The notes beneath the pieces are model-generated. The model had not been told where the DNA came from and searched no databases. It saw only the letters and a list, made by a program, of their open reading frames with translations. 64,000 nt of DNA from JAJRXR01 sp041987545 (GTDB taxonomy: Bacteria; Planctomycetota; Phycisphaerae; Phycisphaerales; UBA1924), in NCBI GenBank assembly GCA_041987545.1, contig JBHIWH010000001.1, positions 620,001 to 684,000 of the forward strand. The letters run 5' to 3'. A program made the position numbers and the translations under genes. Shown here in pieces: positions 8,188-16,346 of this stretch. Every line of letters starts with the position of its first letter. Position 1 is the stretch's first letter.

Positions 8188-9250
8188 CTCGGGGAGCTCG
8201 TTGGGGCTGTTCCTGGCTCCGCAGATCCAGGTCCTCGCGGTGAGCGTGCTGTTCATCGGCGTGGCGGAGATCGCGGTCCGGCTCAGCCCGGGCGACCGGG
8301 CCCGGGACAAGCACTTCGTCTATGTGGCCTCCCTCGGGGCCGCGTTCCTTGCGATGGTGCTCAGCTGGGTGATCCGCGGGCTGTTCGGGGAGCTGCCGCC
8401 GATCTTCGAGCGGTACGTCTCGCCGCTGTACGGCCAGATCTGGCTCGGCATCTTCGCGCTAGGGGCGGTGGCGTTCGTGGTCCGCCTGTACCTGGGCACG
8501 TCGGCGGTCGCGAAGATCATCATCGCCTCCCGCCCGCTCGGGGAAGACCAGCAGGACGCCGTGCGCCGCGCCGCGGACGTGGTCCGGCCCGGGCGGAAGT
8601 TCACCGTCCGGACCAGCCCCCTCGCGGAGGCGCCCTTCACGACCGGGATCATCCGCCCCCAGATCGTCCTCCCACCCTCGTTCGTCGAGGAGGCGATCGA
8701 GACCCAGTTTTCTGTACTGGTGCATGAATTGAGCCACGTGAAGCGGCGAGACTGCCTGGTCGAGCTGTTCGTCCAGTTCGTGGGCGTGTGGCTCTGGTGG
8801 AACCCGCTCTACTGGGTCGCGGCTAGACGGATCGCGCTGCTGCGGGAGATCGCGTGCGACGAGTTCGTGCTCACCCGAGGGACCTCTCGTGTCCCGTACA
8901 TGCGTCTGCTGCTCCGGCTGGCCAGGATCACGCCGGGCCTGAGCCGGATCTCCTTCAGCACGATCTACATGGCGCGGCGGTCGAACTTGGGGCTCCGGCT
9001 GCATGCGATCGACGGCCCGGCGCCCCGGGAGCGGGGCGAGTGGCTCGTGCTCAGCCTGATGCCGGCCACGCTGTCCAGGCGGGCGGTCCTGGCCACTCTG
9101 CTGGTGATGGTGTGCCTGGTGCTGGCCGCGGAGCACGCGGTGGTCGCCGCGACGGATCTCCGGGACAAAGGGACCCGCGTGCTGGAGCCGGACCTCCGTG
9201 GCGAACGGTGGGACAGCGGAACGAAGGAGAGGGAGTGGTACCGGTACTAG
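8171..9250 (+). CDS. M56-family (BlaR1-like) membrane metalloprotease
   Basis: A 359-residue membrane protein with hydrophobic segments near residues 15-35, 45-70 and 85-110 and one near 300-325. The zinc site VLVHELSHVKRRD carries HELSH, with the third-ligand region LREIACDEFVL downstream; this is the M56 pattern of BlaR1/MecR1. It starts with GTG inside the end of the BlaI-like gene. Unlike BlaR1 it stops shortly after the last membrane helix, with only about 35 hydrophilic residues, so no penicillin-binding sensor domain is present. It probably senses another signal and acts on the adjacent repressor. Confidence 0.85.
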   Translation: MIDASSSGSSLGLFLAPQIQVLAVSVLFIGVAEIAVRLSPGDRARDKHFVYVASLGAAFLAMVLSWVIRGLFGELPPIFERYVSPLYGQIWLGIFALGAVAFVVRLYLGTSAVAKIIIASRPLGEDQQDAVRRAADVVRPGRKFTVRTSPLAEAPFTTGIIRPQIVLPPSFVEEAIETQFSVLVHELSHVKRRDCLVELFVQFVGVWLWWNPLYWVAARRIALLREIACDEFVLTRGTSRVPYMRLLLRLARITPGLSRISFSTIYMARRSNLGLRLHAIDGPAPRERGEWLVLSLMPATLSRRAVLATLLVMVCLVLAAEHAVVAATDLRDKGTRVLEPDLRGERWDSGTKEREWYRY

Positions 9251-9506
9251 GAAGGACCCCTTCGTCACCCGCACGGACGGGCGAGGTTGCCGGTCTGACC
9301 CACACCGAGATCCATGCCCTCAGGCGGCGGACCGGCCAAGGTGACCGTGGGTGAGAACGGTGACGCTGCTGCGGTGGTGCCGCATCCGCGCCCGCGAGGG
9401 TGCCGTACAAGCCCTGCAAGGCGAAGATCGCAATGGCGGAAGTGCTGGTGGTCAGCGGCCGCAGTCGCCTTGGCCCGCAGCAACGTGCCGAAGGCAAGTC
9501 CGAGCC

Positions 9507-9866
9507 AAGTCCACCCGCCAGATCGCCGACAAGGTGTTCGACCACCTAACCGCCTCCCAGGAGGCCGGTGCCAGCGACCAGCATGGCACCTCCCTGGCAG
9601 CGATGGGGCGATTCCACTGGGACAACAAAGAAAGCCCCGTGGTGATCCTCGTCCAGCAGCCGACCGCGACGCGAGTGGCCGAATTCCACACGCAAAGATC
9701 GCACGGCCGAACTGTCAAGAAGGGCGAGCGGGGCATGGTCACGTTGGGCGAAATGCGATATGCGGGTACGCCAACGCCCACGCATTCACATGACTACCAG
9801 TTCAATCGTAAGAGTCATCGAGATTGCGAGCCTCACCGCGGCCCCATCCGCTCGTCCGCTGGTTGA
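9507..9866 (+). pseudogene. Remnant of an ArdC-like antirestriction gene
   Basis: The frame encodes a segment resembling the N-terminal domain of ArdC-type antirestriction proteins (found on plasmids and integrative elements): SPVVILVQQPTATRVAEF, then GRTVKKGERGMVTLGEM. Similarity begins around 9507 and ends around 9767. The rest of the family, including the C-terminal metallopeptidase-like domain, is absent, and the frame runs on into the 3' end of a convergent gene. Upstream codons show no family similarity. It is best read as a decayed fragment marking past conjugative or phage-type cargo. Confidence 0.55.
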
Positions 9867-10422
9867 GTTGCTGCCGTGCCCAGTCACGCCACTTGGGATT
9901 ACTGCGCAACGAGATCTGTTCGAGCCGAGAGTAGGTCCCGTCATTCGCCCGCTCATGTCTGAGTTCACACAACGTGAGCGCCTGCATAGCACCTAGGTGT
10001 TCCGGCCGAGACTCGAGGGCGGCGCGATACGCGTCGATCGCTTCGCCGACTCGGCCTGCTTGTTCCAGCGCGATTCCCAGGTTAATGCGAGGATCGGGAT
10101 GGCCGGGCATGAGCTTCCTGGCCCACTCAAACTCCGCCGCGGCCTCATAGAGCTGGCCCCTTTGGAGGTACACGACCCCTAAGTTGTTGTGTGCCGGCCC
10201 ATGGTGAAGGTCGCAACTCAGGGCTTTCCGCAGCAGCCTCTCGGCTTCGTCAGGGTCTTCGACAACGAGATCTGCGGCCTTATGCGTGAGCCGCTGCGCT
10301 TCGAGCGGATCTCGGGCAGCCTCGCTCTGCGGCATGTACGGACCGTGGTGCTCGGGAGCGCCCACACAGCCAGTCAGAATGCATGCCACGAGAAGAAACC
10401 ACATCGCGAGCACGGTTCTCAT
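9802..10422 (-). CDS. TPR-repeat lipoprotein, last gene of the gsp operon
   Basis: A 206-residue protein with a signal peptide ending in the lipobox ILTGC (Cys about residue 19), then tandem tetratricopeptide repeats. Readable repeat cores are GPAHNNLGVVYLQRGQLYEA, PDPRINLGIALEQAGRVGEA and ALESRPEHLGAMQALT. Its ATG overlaps the stop of the GspM-like gene by 4 nt. TPR lipoproteins act as pilotins or assembly factors for secretins in type IV pilus systems (PilW/PilF), so a pilotin-like role for the GspD secretin is a reasonable inference, but no specific family was recognised. Confidence 0.75.
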   Translation of the reverse strand: MRTVLAMWFLLVACILTGCVGAPEHHGPYMPQSEAARDPLEAQRLTHKAADLVVEDPDEAERLLRKALSCDLHHGPAHNNLGVVYLQRGQLYEAAAEFEWARKLMPGHPDPRINLGIALEQAGRVGEAIDAYRAALESRPEHLGAMQALTLCELRHERANDGTYSRLEQISLRSNPKWRDWARQQLNQRTSGWGRGEARNLDDSYD

Positions 10423-10964
10423 GACCCATACTCCGGCTCCGCACTACGCACATAAACCGTTGCGAGGTGAATCATGGCACTGTAACTTCCCGGCCGGCCA
10501 GTGGCCGCGCGCAGGTCAATTTGTGAGACTACCCAAAGCGGATGACTGTCGCGCCACAATGAAATCCACCGCCCGAGCTCGGGCAACGTCACAGGGTCGA
10601 GCACGACCACTTCAGTGCGCGTCCTCACATCAGGGCCATCGTTGCCGGTACTGGCCGACCGCAGGGCCCGATCAGCCGGACGGGACATCTGGGTGAGCCT
10701 GATGTCGGGAAGACCGGCATTGGCCAACGACCGCCGGACGCTCGTGACGAGGGCTTGATCTGGTGGCGCCGCCGTGAGAGAACGTGTCGCTTCCATTCTC
10801 AGCCGCATCAACTCCCGGGTGTTGTCGGTCACCGATGCCAGGTGCGTGCGGGCTGCCTGAGCATCCCCAACCGCGCCGGCATGCCGCATCCAGGCCACCA
10901 AGACGAGGGAGCCACTCGCCGTAATCGCCGCAATAATCACTATCGTGCGCCCAGACTTCACCAT
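10419..10964 (-). CDS. GspM-like type II secretion inner-membrane protein
   Basis: A 181-residue bitopic protein with a short cytoplasmic N-terminus, one membrane helix (about residues 8-26, IVIIAAITASGSLVLVAW), then a coiled-coil-like and a compact periplasmic domain. This architecture and its position after a GspL-like gene match GspM (ferredoxin-like fold), although sequence similarity is weak. The ATG at 10964 overlaps the gspL-like stop by 7 nt. A longer upstream frame exists but lies within gspL. In type II systems GspM pairs with GspL at the inner-membrane platform. Confidence 0.6.
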   Translation of the reverse strand: MVKSGRTIVIIAAITASGSLVLVAWMRHAGAVGDAQAARTHLASVTDNTRELMRLRMEATRSLTAAPPDQALVTSVRRSLANAGLPDIRLTQMSRPADRALRSASTGNDGPDVRTRTEVVVLDPVTLPELGRWISLWRDSHPLWVVSQIDLRAATGRPGSYSAMIHLATVYVRSAEPEYGS

Positions 10965-11851
10965 GAAGGCTCCGTCTCTCGTGTCAAGGGCAGTGTGAGC
11001 TCGATATTGTCTCGTGAACGTCTGAGCATCCGTTGGCCGGTCCGCCATCCGACGATGTCTCCCAGGGCTCGTTCGAGGCGTTCGGCGGATGCGCTGTCCG
11101 GTAGGCGCGCCGCCAGTGTGATCCGATCATGGCGAGCCTGGATCGAATCGGTCCGCATTTCCAGTTCCTCGGGCCATCGCGCGAGCACGTCTGCTAGAGC
11201 AGAAGAGGCGTCCTGCGGCTCTTCGACCTCGGCGCGCGCCGCAGTCGCCTGCCGCAAGCGCCGCAACTCCGACAACAGCAGTGCCGCCGGGGGCTGATTC
11301 CAGGATTCGGAAGGGCCGAGGTTCTGCTCGTAGACGTCCTCGACCGCTGCGAGGCTCGCCCTTGCATCGGCATGAGCCGCCCGAGTTCGGCGTTCAAGAC
11401 CGATGGCGATCAGGAAGGCGCACAGCGCCAGCAGAACCGCAGCTTGTGCCCTCCATTGTGATCTCGCGCGTCGGACCGAAGCCGGCTCGAACTCGCGAAC
11501 AAGCAAGTTGATCGAGTTCGCGGTAGAATCGACCTGGCCTGCACTGTTTCCGATACCGGCAAACTCCGGGATCGCGCTCGGGCCGAGCGAGATCGCGCTT
11601 GCCGACCTACGCGCGAGCTGCTCTCGATCCATGGCACATCCCAGGACCCTCCCTTCGGCGAGGGGGAGAAACACAGCGTGCACGGACTCAATCGGAACGG
11701 GCAGCACCGATTCAAGAAGAAAGCCCAGTTGATTCGTGCGATGTCGGCCGCGGGTCCCGCTGCCGCCGACGTTCGTGGTCTCGAGCTCGCCCCAGTAGAA
11801 TCGGTTCGGCTCTAGTCGAACATCGCGATCGCCACCTGATGCACCACTCAC
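10958..11851 (-). CDS. GspL-like type II secretion platform protein
   Basis: A 297-residue protein with a cytoplasmic part of about 130 residues, one membrane helix (about residues 136-152) and a periplasmic part with a helical stretch (RLRQATAARAEVEEP) and a ferredoxin-like tail. This is the L-type layout: in known systems the cytoplasmic domain holds the GspE ATPase and the periplasmic domain dimerises with GspM. The cytoplasmic part is shorter than in enterobacterial GspL (roughly 230 residues), so the actin-like fold may be reduced. The GTG start overlaps the gspC-like stop as GTGA. Confidence 0.6.
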   Translation of the reverse strand: MSGASGGDRDVRLEPNRFYWGELETTNVGGSGTRGRHRTNQLGFLLESVLPVPIESVHAVFLPLAEGRVLGCAMDREQLARRSASAISLGPSAIPEFAGIGNSAGQVDSTANSINLLVREFEPASVRRARSQWRAQAAVLLALCAFLIAIGLERRTRAAHADARASLAAVEDVYEQNLGPSESWNQPPAALLLSELRRLRQATAARAEVEEPQDASSALADVLARWPEELEMRTDSIQARHDRITLAARLPDSASAERLERALGDIVGWRTGQRMLRRSRDNIELTLPLTRETEPSW

Positions 11852-12369
11852 GAGCGTCCTCCCTTCCCAGCCAGGCCGAGTCTGCGCAACCGTAGCGTCG
11901 TCATACGCGATCCCGTCATGACCACGACGCTCTCTTCATCAACCTCGGCGATCTCGTGAGGTCCGACACTCTCCCCCGAGCCGACAATGAACAGTCGATC
12001 TTGTGCCGGGTCGTAGATTGCCGCGAGCCGCACTGGTTCATTGGACTGCTCGTGTGCATTGATGACTACAGCCAAGAGCTCGAGTTTCGCCTCGGGAAGA
12101 ACAGGGTCTGGCGCCCGCTGCTCCGGCTCGGCCACTGCGACCGGCGCGGGCTCTACCCAGATCCTCGCCTGCTCATACGCAGATAGGTTGATCGTTTCCG
12201 GACTCGCCGGCTCATCCGCCGAGGAATGTAGTGTGTCCAACTCGACCACCGTTCGCGTACTCTCCGGACGCGAGACCACTGCAAACCACGCACAGAGCAG
12301 CACCGCGACTATCCCGAGCGTCCAGGACGCGCGGGTCCGCCTCCGGTAGATTCGAATTGGATCATTCAT
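11848..12369 (-). CDS. GspC-like type II secretion inner-membrane protein
   Basis: A 173-residue bitopic protein with a basic N-terminus, one membrane helix (about residues 17-33), a proline/glutamate-rich periplasmic linker and a small beta-rich domain (LLAVVINAHEQSNEPVRLAA, then DRLFIVGSGESV). The domain pattern, with the repeated notion of an activity/identity value, resembles the HR domain by which GspC contacts the secretin. The C-terminal PDZ or coiled-coil domain of longer GspC proteins is absent. The ATG at 12369 overlaps the gspK stop by 8 nt. Assignment relies on architecture and operon context. Confidence 0.6.
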   Translation of the reverse strand: MNDPIRIYRRRTRASWTLGIVAVLLCAWFAVVSRPESTRTVVELDTLHSSADEPASPETINLSAYEQARIWVEPAPVAVAEPEQRAPDPVLPEAKLELLAVVINAHEQSNEPVRLAAIYDPAQDRLFIVGSGESVGPHEIAEVDEESVVVMTGSRMTTLRLRRLGLAGKGGRS

Positions 12370-13267
12370 GGATCGCAAGGCGTTGGGTTACTTCCCATTG
12401 GCCGGACGTGTTGATCCACACCTCCCACCAGCTGCGGCGAACCGAGCCCACTCTCACGTCGATGCGGACGCCCCACGATGGACTGGCGCCGACGAAGCGG
12501 ATTGGGGCTGACTCACTCGCATCTCCCGTCGACGCAAGGAGGCCGAGCGTCGCTGGCAAACCGTTCTCTCGGGCATCGAGCACAAGATCGACCCCGCCCA
12601 ACCCGGCGAGCCTGAACGCATGGCGGAGCAAGCGAGGGGGCGATGTATTGACATTGATCAGGACCGGGGACACGCCGCGCCGCGATCGGACCGCCACAGG
12701 TGGATTATGAGTGGCAAGGCAGGCGCCGATGGAGAGATCAGGCGGACTCGGCGTCGCCCTGCCCGCGGTCCGGCCGGGGGCGCTCTCGCGGAGTGGGGGA
12801 GCTACCGGAAACAGCGTGAGGCCATCGGTTCCCAGTTGATCGAGGCCGGCGCGCCAGAGCCATTCGCGTGGCACATCAGACGCCCGCGCCCGTAGTTGAT
12901 CAGGGAGAATCTGTGCCAATCCGTGCCCGGAGGCTGCGGCCGCGACCGGTGTCATGCCGCACTGATCCCAAGCAGTGATGGTAATCTCGTGGCTGTCACC
13001 GCCCGCCGTCCACCAGTCGTGAAGCACGACTACGCACGGCTCATCAATCTCTGGGGCAAGGACCGTAGTGTGTGCACGATCAGCGAGCCAATCGCGCAAC
13101 GGCGCGTGCGCCTCCCTCGCGAGGTCGTCGCAGAGCCGACTGCGCTTGTCATTTGTGTCGGAGAGACGTGTGGCGGTTACTGCTTGCGCCGCGATCGTGG
13201 CGGTGGTCACAGAAATCACTAACGTCATCAGCACGAGCAGCATGGCCATACCGCGTCGACCGATCAT
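12362..13267 (-). CDS. gspK: GspK-like minor pseudopilin
   Basis: A 301-residue pseudopilin. The N-terminus RRGMAMLLVLMTLVISVTTA is a prepilin peptidase site (G before M) and helix lacking the Glu at position 5, as is usual for GspK. The alpha-domain motif SPVLINVNTSPPRLL corresponds to the INVNTAPP-type motif of the family. GspK caps the pseudopilus with GspI and GspJ. The ATG overlaps the gspJ stop in an ATGA. Length is close to that of known GspK proteins. Confidence 0.85.
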   Translation of the reverse strand: MIGRRGMAMLLVLMTLVISVTTATIAAQAVTATRLSDTNDKRSRLCDDLAREAHAPLRDWLADRAHTTVLAPEIDEPCVVVLHDWWTAGGDSHEITITAWDQCGMTPVAAAASGHGLAQILPDQLRARASDVPREWLWRAGLDQLGTDGLTLFPVAPPLRESAPGRTAGRATPSPPDLSIGACLATHNPPVAVRSRRGVSPVLINVNTSPPRLLRHAFRLAGLGGVDLVLDARENGLPATLGLLASTGDASESAPIRFVGASPSWGVRIDVRVGSVRRSWWEVWINTSGQWEVTQRLAIHE

Positions 13268-13785
13268 GGCTTTCTCCCTCGCTCGACTACATAGGTCCGG
13301 GCTGCGAACCAGCCACGATGGTTCCGCAACCCGACGGTGAGCGCAACCGGTGAATTGTGCGGAAGACCCTGCGTATGCAGCGAGCAGCTGAATCCTGTGA
13401 CTCCACCGAGGACCACTCGCGGTGGCTCCTGGGAAAGCAGCGTGCGCGAAAGACGCCGGGTCTCGTCGTCCAAGTCATACCGTACTCGTTCAGCGGCGGT
13501 GAACGGAGCGGCTCGCGCATCGATGGCGAGCGAGTGACCATCAATGGTGATCCAAACCGGCAGACCCTCGCGGTCGAGGTGCCGCTCCGAGATGTCGCCT
13601 GTGAGGAGATCCTCGCCGATCAAGTCAAGCGCGGCGGTTGCCGCGCTTCGCCACCGCGTCCGCTCTGCGAGTTCTCGGCTCGACTCCAAGCCGGACTTGG
13701 TCCATGCGACCGAGGTGACAACCAACCCGCAGAGCAGGGCAAGAGCGAGCAAGAGTTCCAGCAAGGTCAAACCGCGCCGATTCAT
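13264..13785 (-). CDS. gspJ: GspJ-like minor pseudopilin
   Basis: A 173-residue pseudopilin. MNRRG is followed by LTLLELLLALALLCGLVV, a canonical prepilin peptidase site (Gly at -1, Glu at +5) and helix. The periplasmic domain has the GspJ layout (long helix, then beta-rich region with RVRYDLDDETRRLSR). It is flanked by gspI and gspK with 4-nt overlaps on both sides, which supports the assignment within the I-J-K tip complex. Confidence 0.8.
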   Translation of the reverse strand: MNRRGLTLLELLLALALLCGLVVTSVAWTKSGLESSRELAERTRWRSAATAALDLIGEDLLTGDISERHLDREGLPVWITIDGHSLAIDARAAPFTAAERVRYDLDDETRRLSRTLLSQEPPRVVLGGVTGFSCSLHTQGLPHNSPVALTVGLRNHRGWFAARTYVVERGRKP

Positions 13786-14174
13786 GGTGGTGTATTCTCG
13801 CTCTCAGTGCGTGCCCACCGCGACACTGCGACTCCCTCTGCTTCGAACACAAGCCATAGGTGGTCCGCCCGTTCGCGCTCGCCGCTCGGGCGCGCCGCAC
13901 GGACACTCACTACAACCGTTCCTACAGATCCTCCTACTCTGATCGATGTTGCTGCGGATTTGTTCCATTCAGCGCTCGGGTCGAGCCCGAAAGATGTCGG
14001 ATCCGCCACCACGCGGTCGGCAGCGGATGCCAATTCCTCAACTCTCAGCTCCTCGCCGTGAAAGGTGCGCGAGTGCAGGCAAGTCAAGATGGGTAGACAT
14101 GCTGACACGACCACCGTCAGCAATACGGTTGCGGCGAGCACCTCCAGCAGCGTGACGGCCCGCGCCGCTCTCAT
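13782..14174 (-). CDS. gspI: GspI-like minor pseudopilin
   Basis: A 130-residue pseudopilin, the typical short length of GspI. The leader MRAARA is followed by VTLLEVLAATVLLTVVVSAC; the residue before the cleavage site is Ala rather than Gly, with Glu at +5 retained. Its position between gspH and gspJ with 4-nt overlaps supports the call. GspI nucleates the pseudopilus tip with J and K. Confidence 0.75.
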   Translation of the reverse strand: MRAARAVTLLEVLAATVLLTVVVSACLPILTCLHSRTFHGEELRVEELASAADRVVADPTSFGLDPSAEWNKSAATSIRVGGSVGTVVVSVRAARPSGERERADHLWLVFEAEGVAVSRWARTESENTPP

Positions 14175-14635
14175 GGTGAGTTGCTCCTCACCTCGGCCAC
14201 CCAGCCTGTAAGCCCGGCAATCCTCAGAGCGGCCAATTGTCCGCCGACAGTGGTGGAGACAAAGTAGTCCTCGGACCGTCCTCTGGCGTCAAATTCCACG
14301 AATTCCAAGGCTGACCCATTGGCAGGACTTGAGAAAGACACGGTCGCCCCGCGAGGCATCTCGATGCGTCGAATCAGTGTCCCTTGGTCATTCACAATGA
14401 CCGTCGCTCCGCCCTCGTCAACACGCGCGAGGCGGAGTGAACCCTCTCGTACCGCGAGCAGACGTGCCGAACGGTCCGCGGCTTCGATCGCGGCCACTGC
14501 ACCGTCGAGTCCTGACGCGGCCGCCGCCGCGGACAAGCCGGTCGCGCCAATGGCGGAGACCAGCGCGAGGAGCGCGATCACACTCATGAGTTCGACAAGC
14601 GTGAATGCCGATGCACTGTGCCTCTTCCTCTTCAT
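14171..14635 (-). CDS. gspH: GspH-like minor pseudopilin
   Basis: A 154-residue pseudopilin. The leader MKRKRHSASA precedes FTLVELMSVIALLALVSAIG (Ala at -1, Glu at +5), and the C-terminal half is beta-rich, as in GspH/FimT. The ATG at 14635 lies 2 nt after the gspG stop. A longer upstream frame exists but has no family similarity. The C-terminus overlaps gspI by 4 nt. Confidence 0.8.
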   Translation of the reverse strand: MKRKRHSASAFTLVELMSVIALLALVSAIGATGLSAAAAASGLDGAVAAIEAADRSARLLAVREGSLRLARVDEGGATVIVNDQGTLIRRIEMPRGATVSFSSPANGSALEFVEFDARGRSEDYFVSTTVGGQLAALRIAGLTGWVAEVRSNSP

Positions 14636-14637
14636 GT

Positions 14638-15090
14638 TCAATCGTCCGTCCGGAGTTTTAGGGAAGTGATGTCGGCGGCTTCGCCGAGGCCTCCTGGCTG
14701 ACCATCTCTGCCGTAGGAAACTACCTCGTAGGGATGCCCGCTGGGTCCCGGCACGATGAGCACGTATCTGTTCCGCCACGGGTCGAGCAGTTGATCCGGC
14801 TTGAGGTAGTGGGCGTCGGTGGGCGTGGCGTGCCCGTCTGACAAGGCGGCAAGACCGATCGATGGGTCCGGCCAAGAGTCGTGCTCGATTCGGTAGGCCT
14901 CGACGCGTTGCATGATCACGCCGATGCCGGTCTTCGCGAGTTCTCGCTTGCCCTTGCTGAATGCCCCCGAGAAGCCAACGGCGAGCGTCCCGGCGACGAG
15001 GCCGAGGATCACGACGACTGCCAAGACCTCAACAAGCGTCATGCCAAGACGATGTGGCTGGGATGGAGAGATGCATGCGCGCATCATCAC
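14638..15090 (-). CDS. gspG: GspG major pseudopilin
   Basis: A 150-residue major pseudopilin. The leader ends in HRLG before MTLVEVLAVVVILGLVAG. The mature domain shows the classic GspG pattern: YRIEHDSWPDPSIGLAAL, LLDPWRNRYVLIVPG and YEVVSYGRDGQPGG with an acidic calcium-loop-like end. In known systems GspG polymerises into the pseudopilus that pushes substrates through GspD. It starts in a 4-nt overlap with gspF. Confidence 0.9.
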   Translation of the reverse strand: MMMRACISPSQPHRLGMTLVEVLAVVVILGLVAGTLAVGFSGAFSKGKRELAKTGIGVIMQRVEAYRIEHDSWPDPSIGLAALSDGHATPTDAHYLKPDQLLDPWRNRYVLIVPGPSGHPYEVVSYGRDGQPGGLGEAADITSLKLRTDD

Positions 15091-16346
15091 AAGACCTCTT
15101 GCAATCGGATCAATGGAAGGACCGCCGCCATGACCACTATACCAACAAGAGCCGCCAGCACGAGGATTACCGCGGGCTCGAGCATCGTGGCCACACGATC
15201 AATCACGCGGCGCGCAGCCCGGCGCTGCCGCTCGCCGACCCGTTGCAGCACGTCAGGCAACTCGCCGCTCGATTCTCCGATCTCAATCAGGCGGCGTAGC
15301 TCCATGTCGAACCACCGGCTGTCATCGAGTGAACTAGAGAGCGTCTCACCTCGCTCTATTCGGTCGGCACCCGCCGCGAGGATCGAACGCAGCTGGCCAT
15401 GCCCGAGTCCGCCGACGGTCGGCGCGAGCACACGCAGAGAATCGACAATCGGTACGCCGGTCCGGGTCATCTCTGCGAGGGCAAGCATGACCTCCGCGAC
15501 GCTCGCCTGACGAGCTACTCGGGGGCTCAGGCGCGAGACCCACGCTGGGCCATGGTGGCCCTGCCTACCGAGACGCGAGTGCACGATCGCCAGTGCGACG
15601 ATGCAGACAGTGGCCGTGGCGCAAATCAGCGGCCCGTAGTTGATCAGGGCCGACCCGAGCGACATCACACCCAGGGTCAGTGCCGGTGTCGGAACGTCGG
15701 CGTTCTGGAGTATCACGGCAACGTCTGGAAGCGTCTTGGTGCTCAGGAACAACACGACACCCAGACCGACCGCCGCGACGACTGCCGGGTATGCCAGCGC
15801 GGCTGCGAGCTTCCCGGAGAGCTCGCCCGACCGCTCGTGCCGTTCCGCCAAAGTCCGCAAGACATGCGATAACTCGCCTGAGTGCTGGCCCGAGGCCACC
15901 ATGGCAACTTCGGTTCCGTCGAACCAGGAGGGCTGGTCGCTCATCGAATCGGCCAGCGAGTTCCCGCCACGAAGCGACTCCGCCAGGTCGAGCATCATGG
16001 ATCTGGTCCTGGATGGATGTTGGCCGCTTGCGCCCGCAGACAAGGAGACACTATCTGCGAGAGGGATACCCGCATCGAGCATCGTCGCAAGCGAGTCATA
16101 GAGCTCGCCGACACGAGGACGACGGCGGGCTCTCAGATGGCGACACCATTGAGAGCGAAGCATGCCGAGAGTTGCTTGGTCCGACGCGGATCGCCTCCGG
16201 CTTGCCGGACGGATATCGATCACCTGTAGGCCTATGCGTCGCAGGGACGCCCTCGCATCCGCGGCGGTCTTGCCTGAGAGTTCGCCCCGCCGCCGCCTGC
16301 GAGCCGGGTCCTCCGGGAGTACTGCCGTGTAGCGCCAGACAGTCAC
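15087..16346 (-). CDS. gspF: GspF inner-membrane platform protein
   Basis: A 419-residue polytopic protein with two T2SSF-type domains and three hydrophobic segments: one around 190-215, one around 240-260, and one near the C-terminus (MLEPAVILVLAALVGIVV). Domain motifs include LYDSLATMLDAGIPLADSV and ALAEMTRTGVPIVDSLRVL, the repeated signature of GspF/PilC. The GTG start overlaps the gspE stop by 4 nt. GspF is thought to transmit GspE ATPase motion to pseudopilus assembly. Confidence 0.9.
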   Translation of the reverse strand: MTVWRYTAVLPEDPARRRRRGELSGKTAADARASLRRIGLQVIDIRPASRRRSASDQATLGMLRSQWCRHLRARRRPRVGELYDSLATMLDAGIPLADSVSLSAGASGQHPSRTRSMMLDLAESLRGGNSLADSMSDQPSWFDGTEVAMVASGQHSGELSHVLRTLAERHERSGELSGKLAAALAYPAVVAAVGLGVVLFLSTKTLPDVAVILQNADVPTPALTLGVMSLGSALINYGPLICATATVCIVALAIVHSRLGRQGHHGPAWVSRLSPRVARQASVAEVMLALAEMTRTGVPIVDSLRVLAPTVGGLGHGQLRSILAAGADRIERGETLSSSLDDSRWFDMELRRLIEIGESSGELPDVLQRVGERQRRAARRVIDRVATMLEPAVILVLAALVGIVVMAAVLPLIRLQEVL

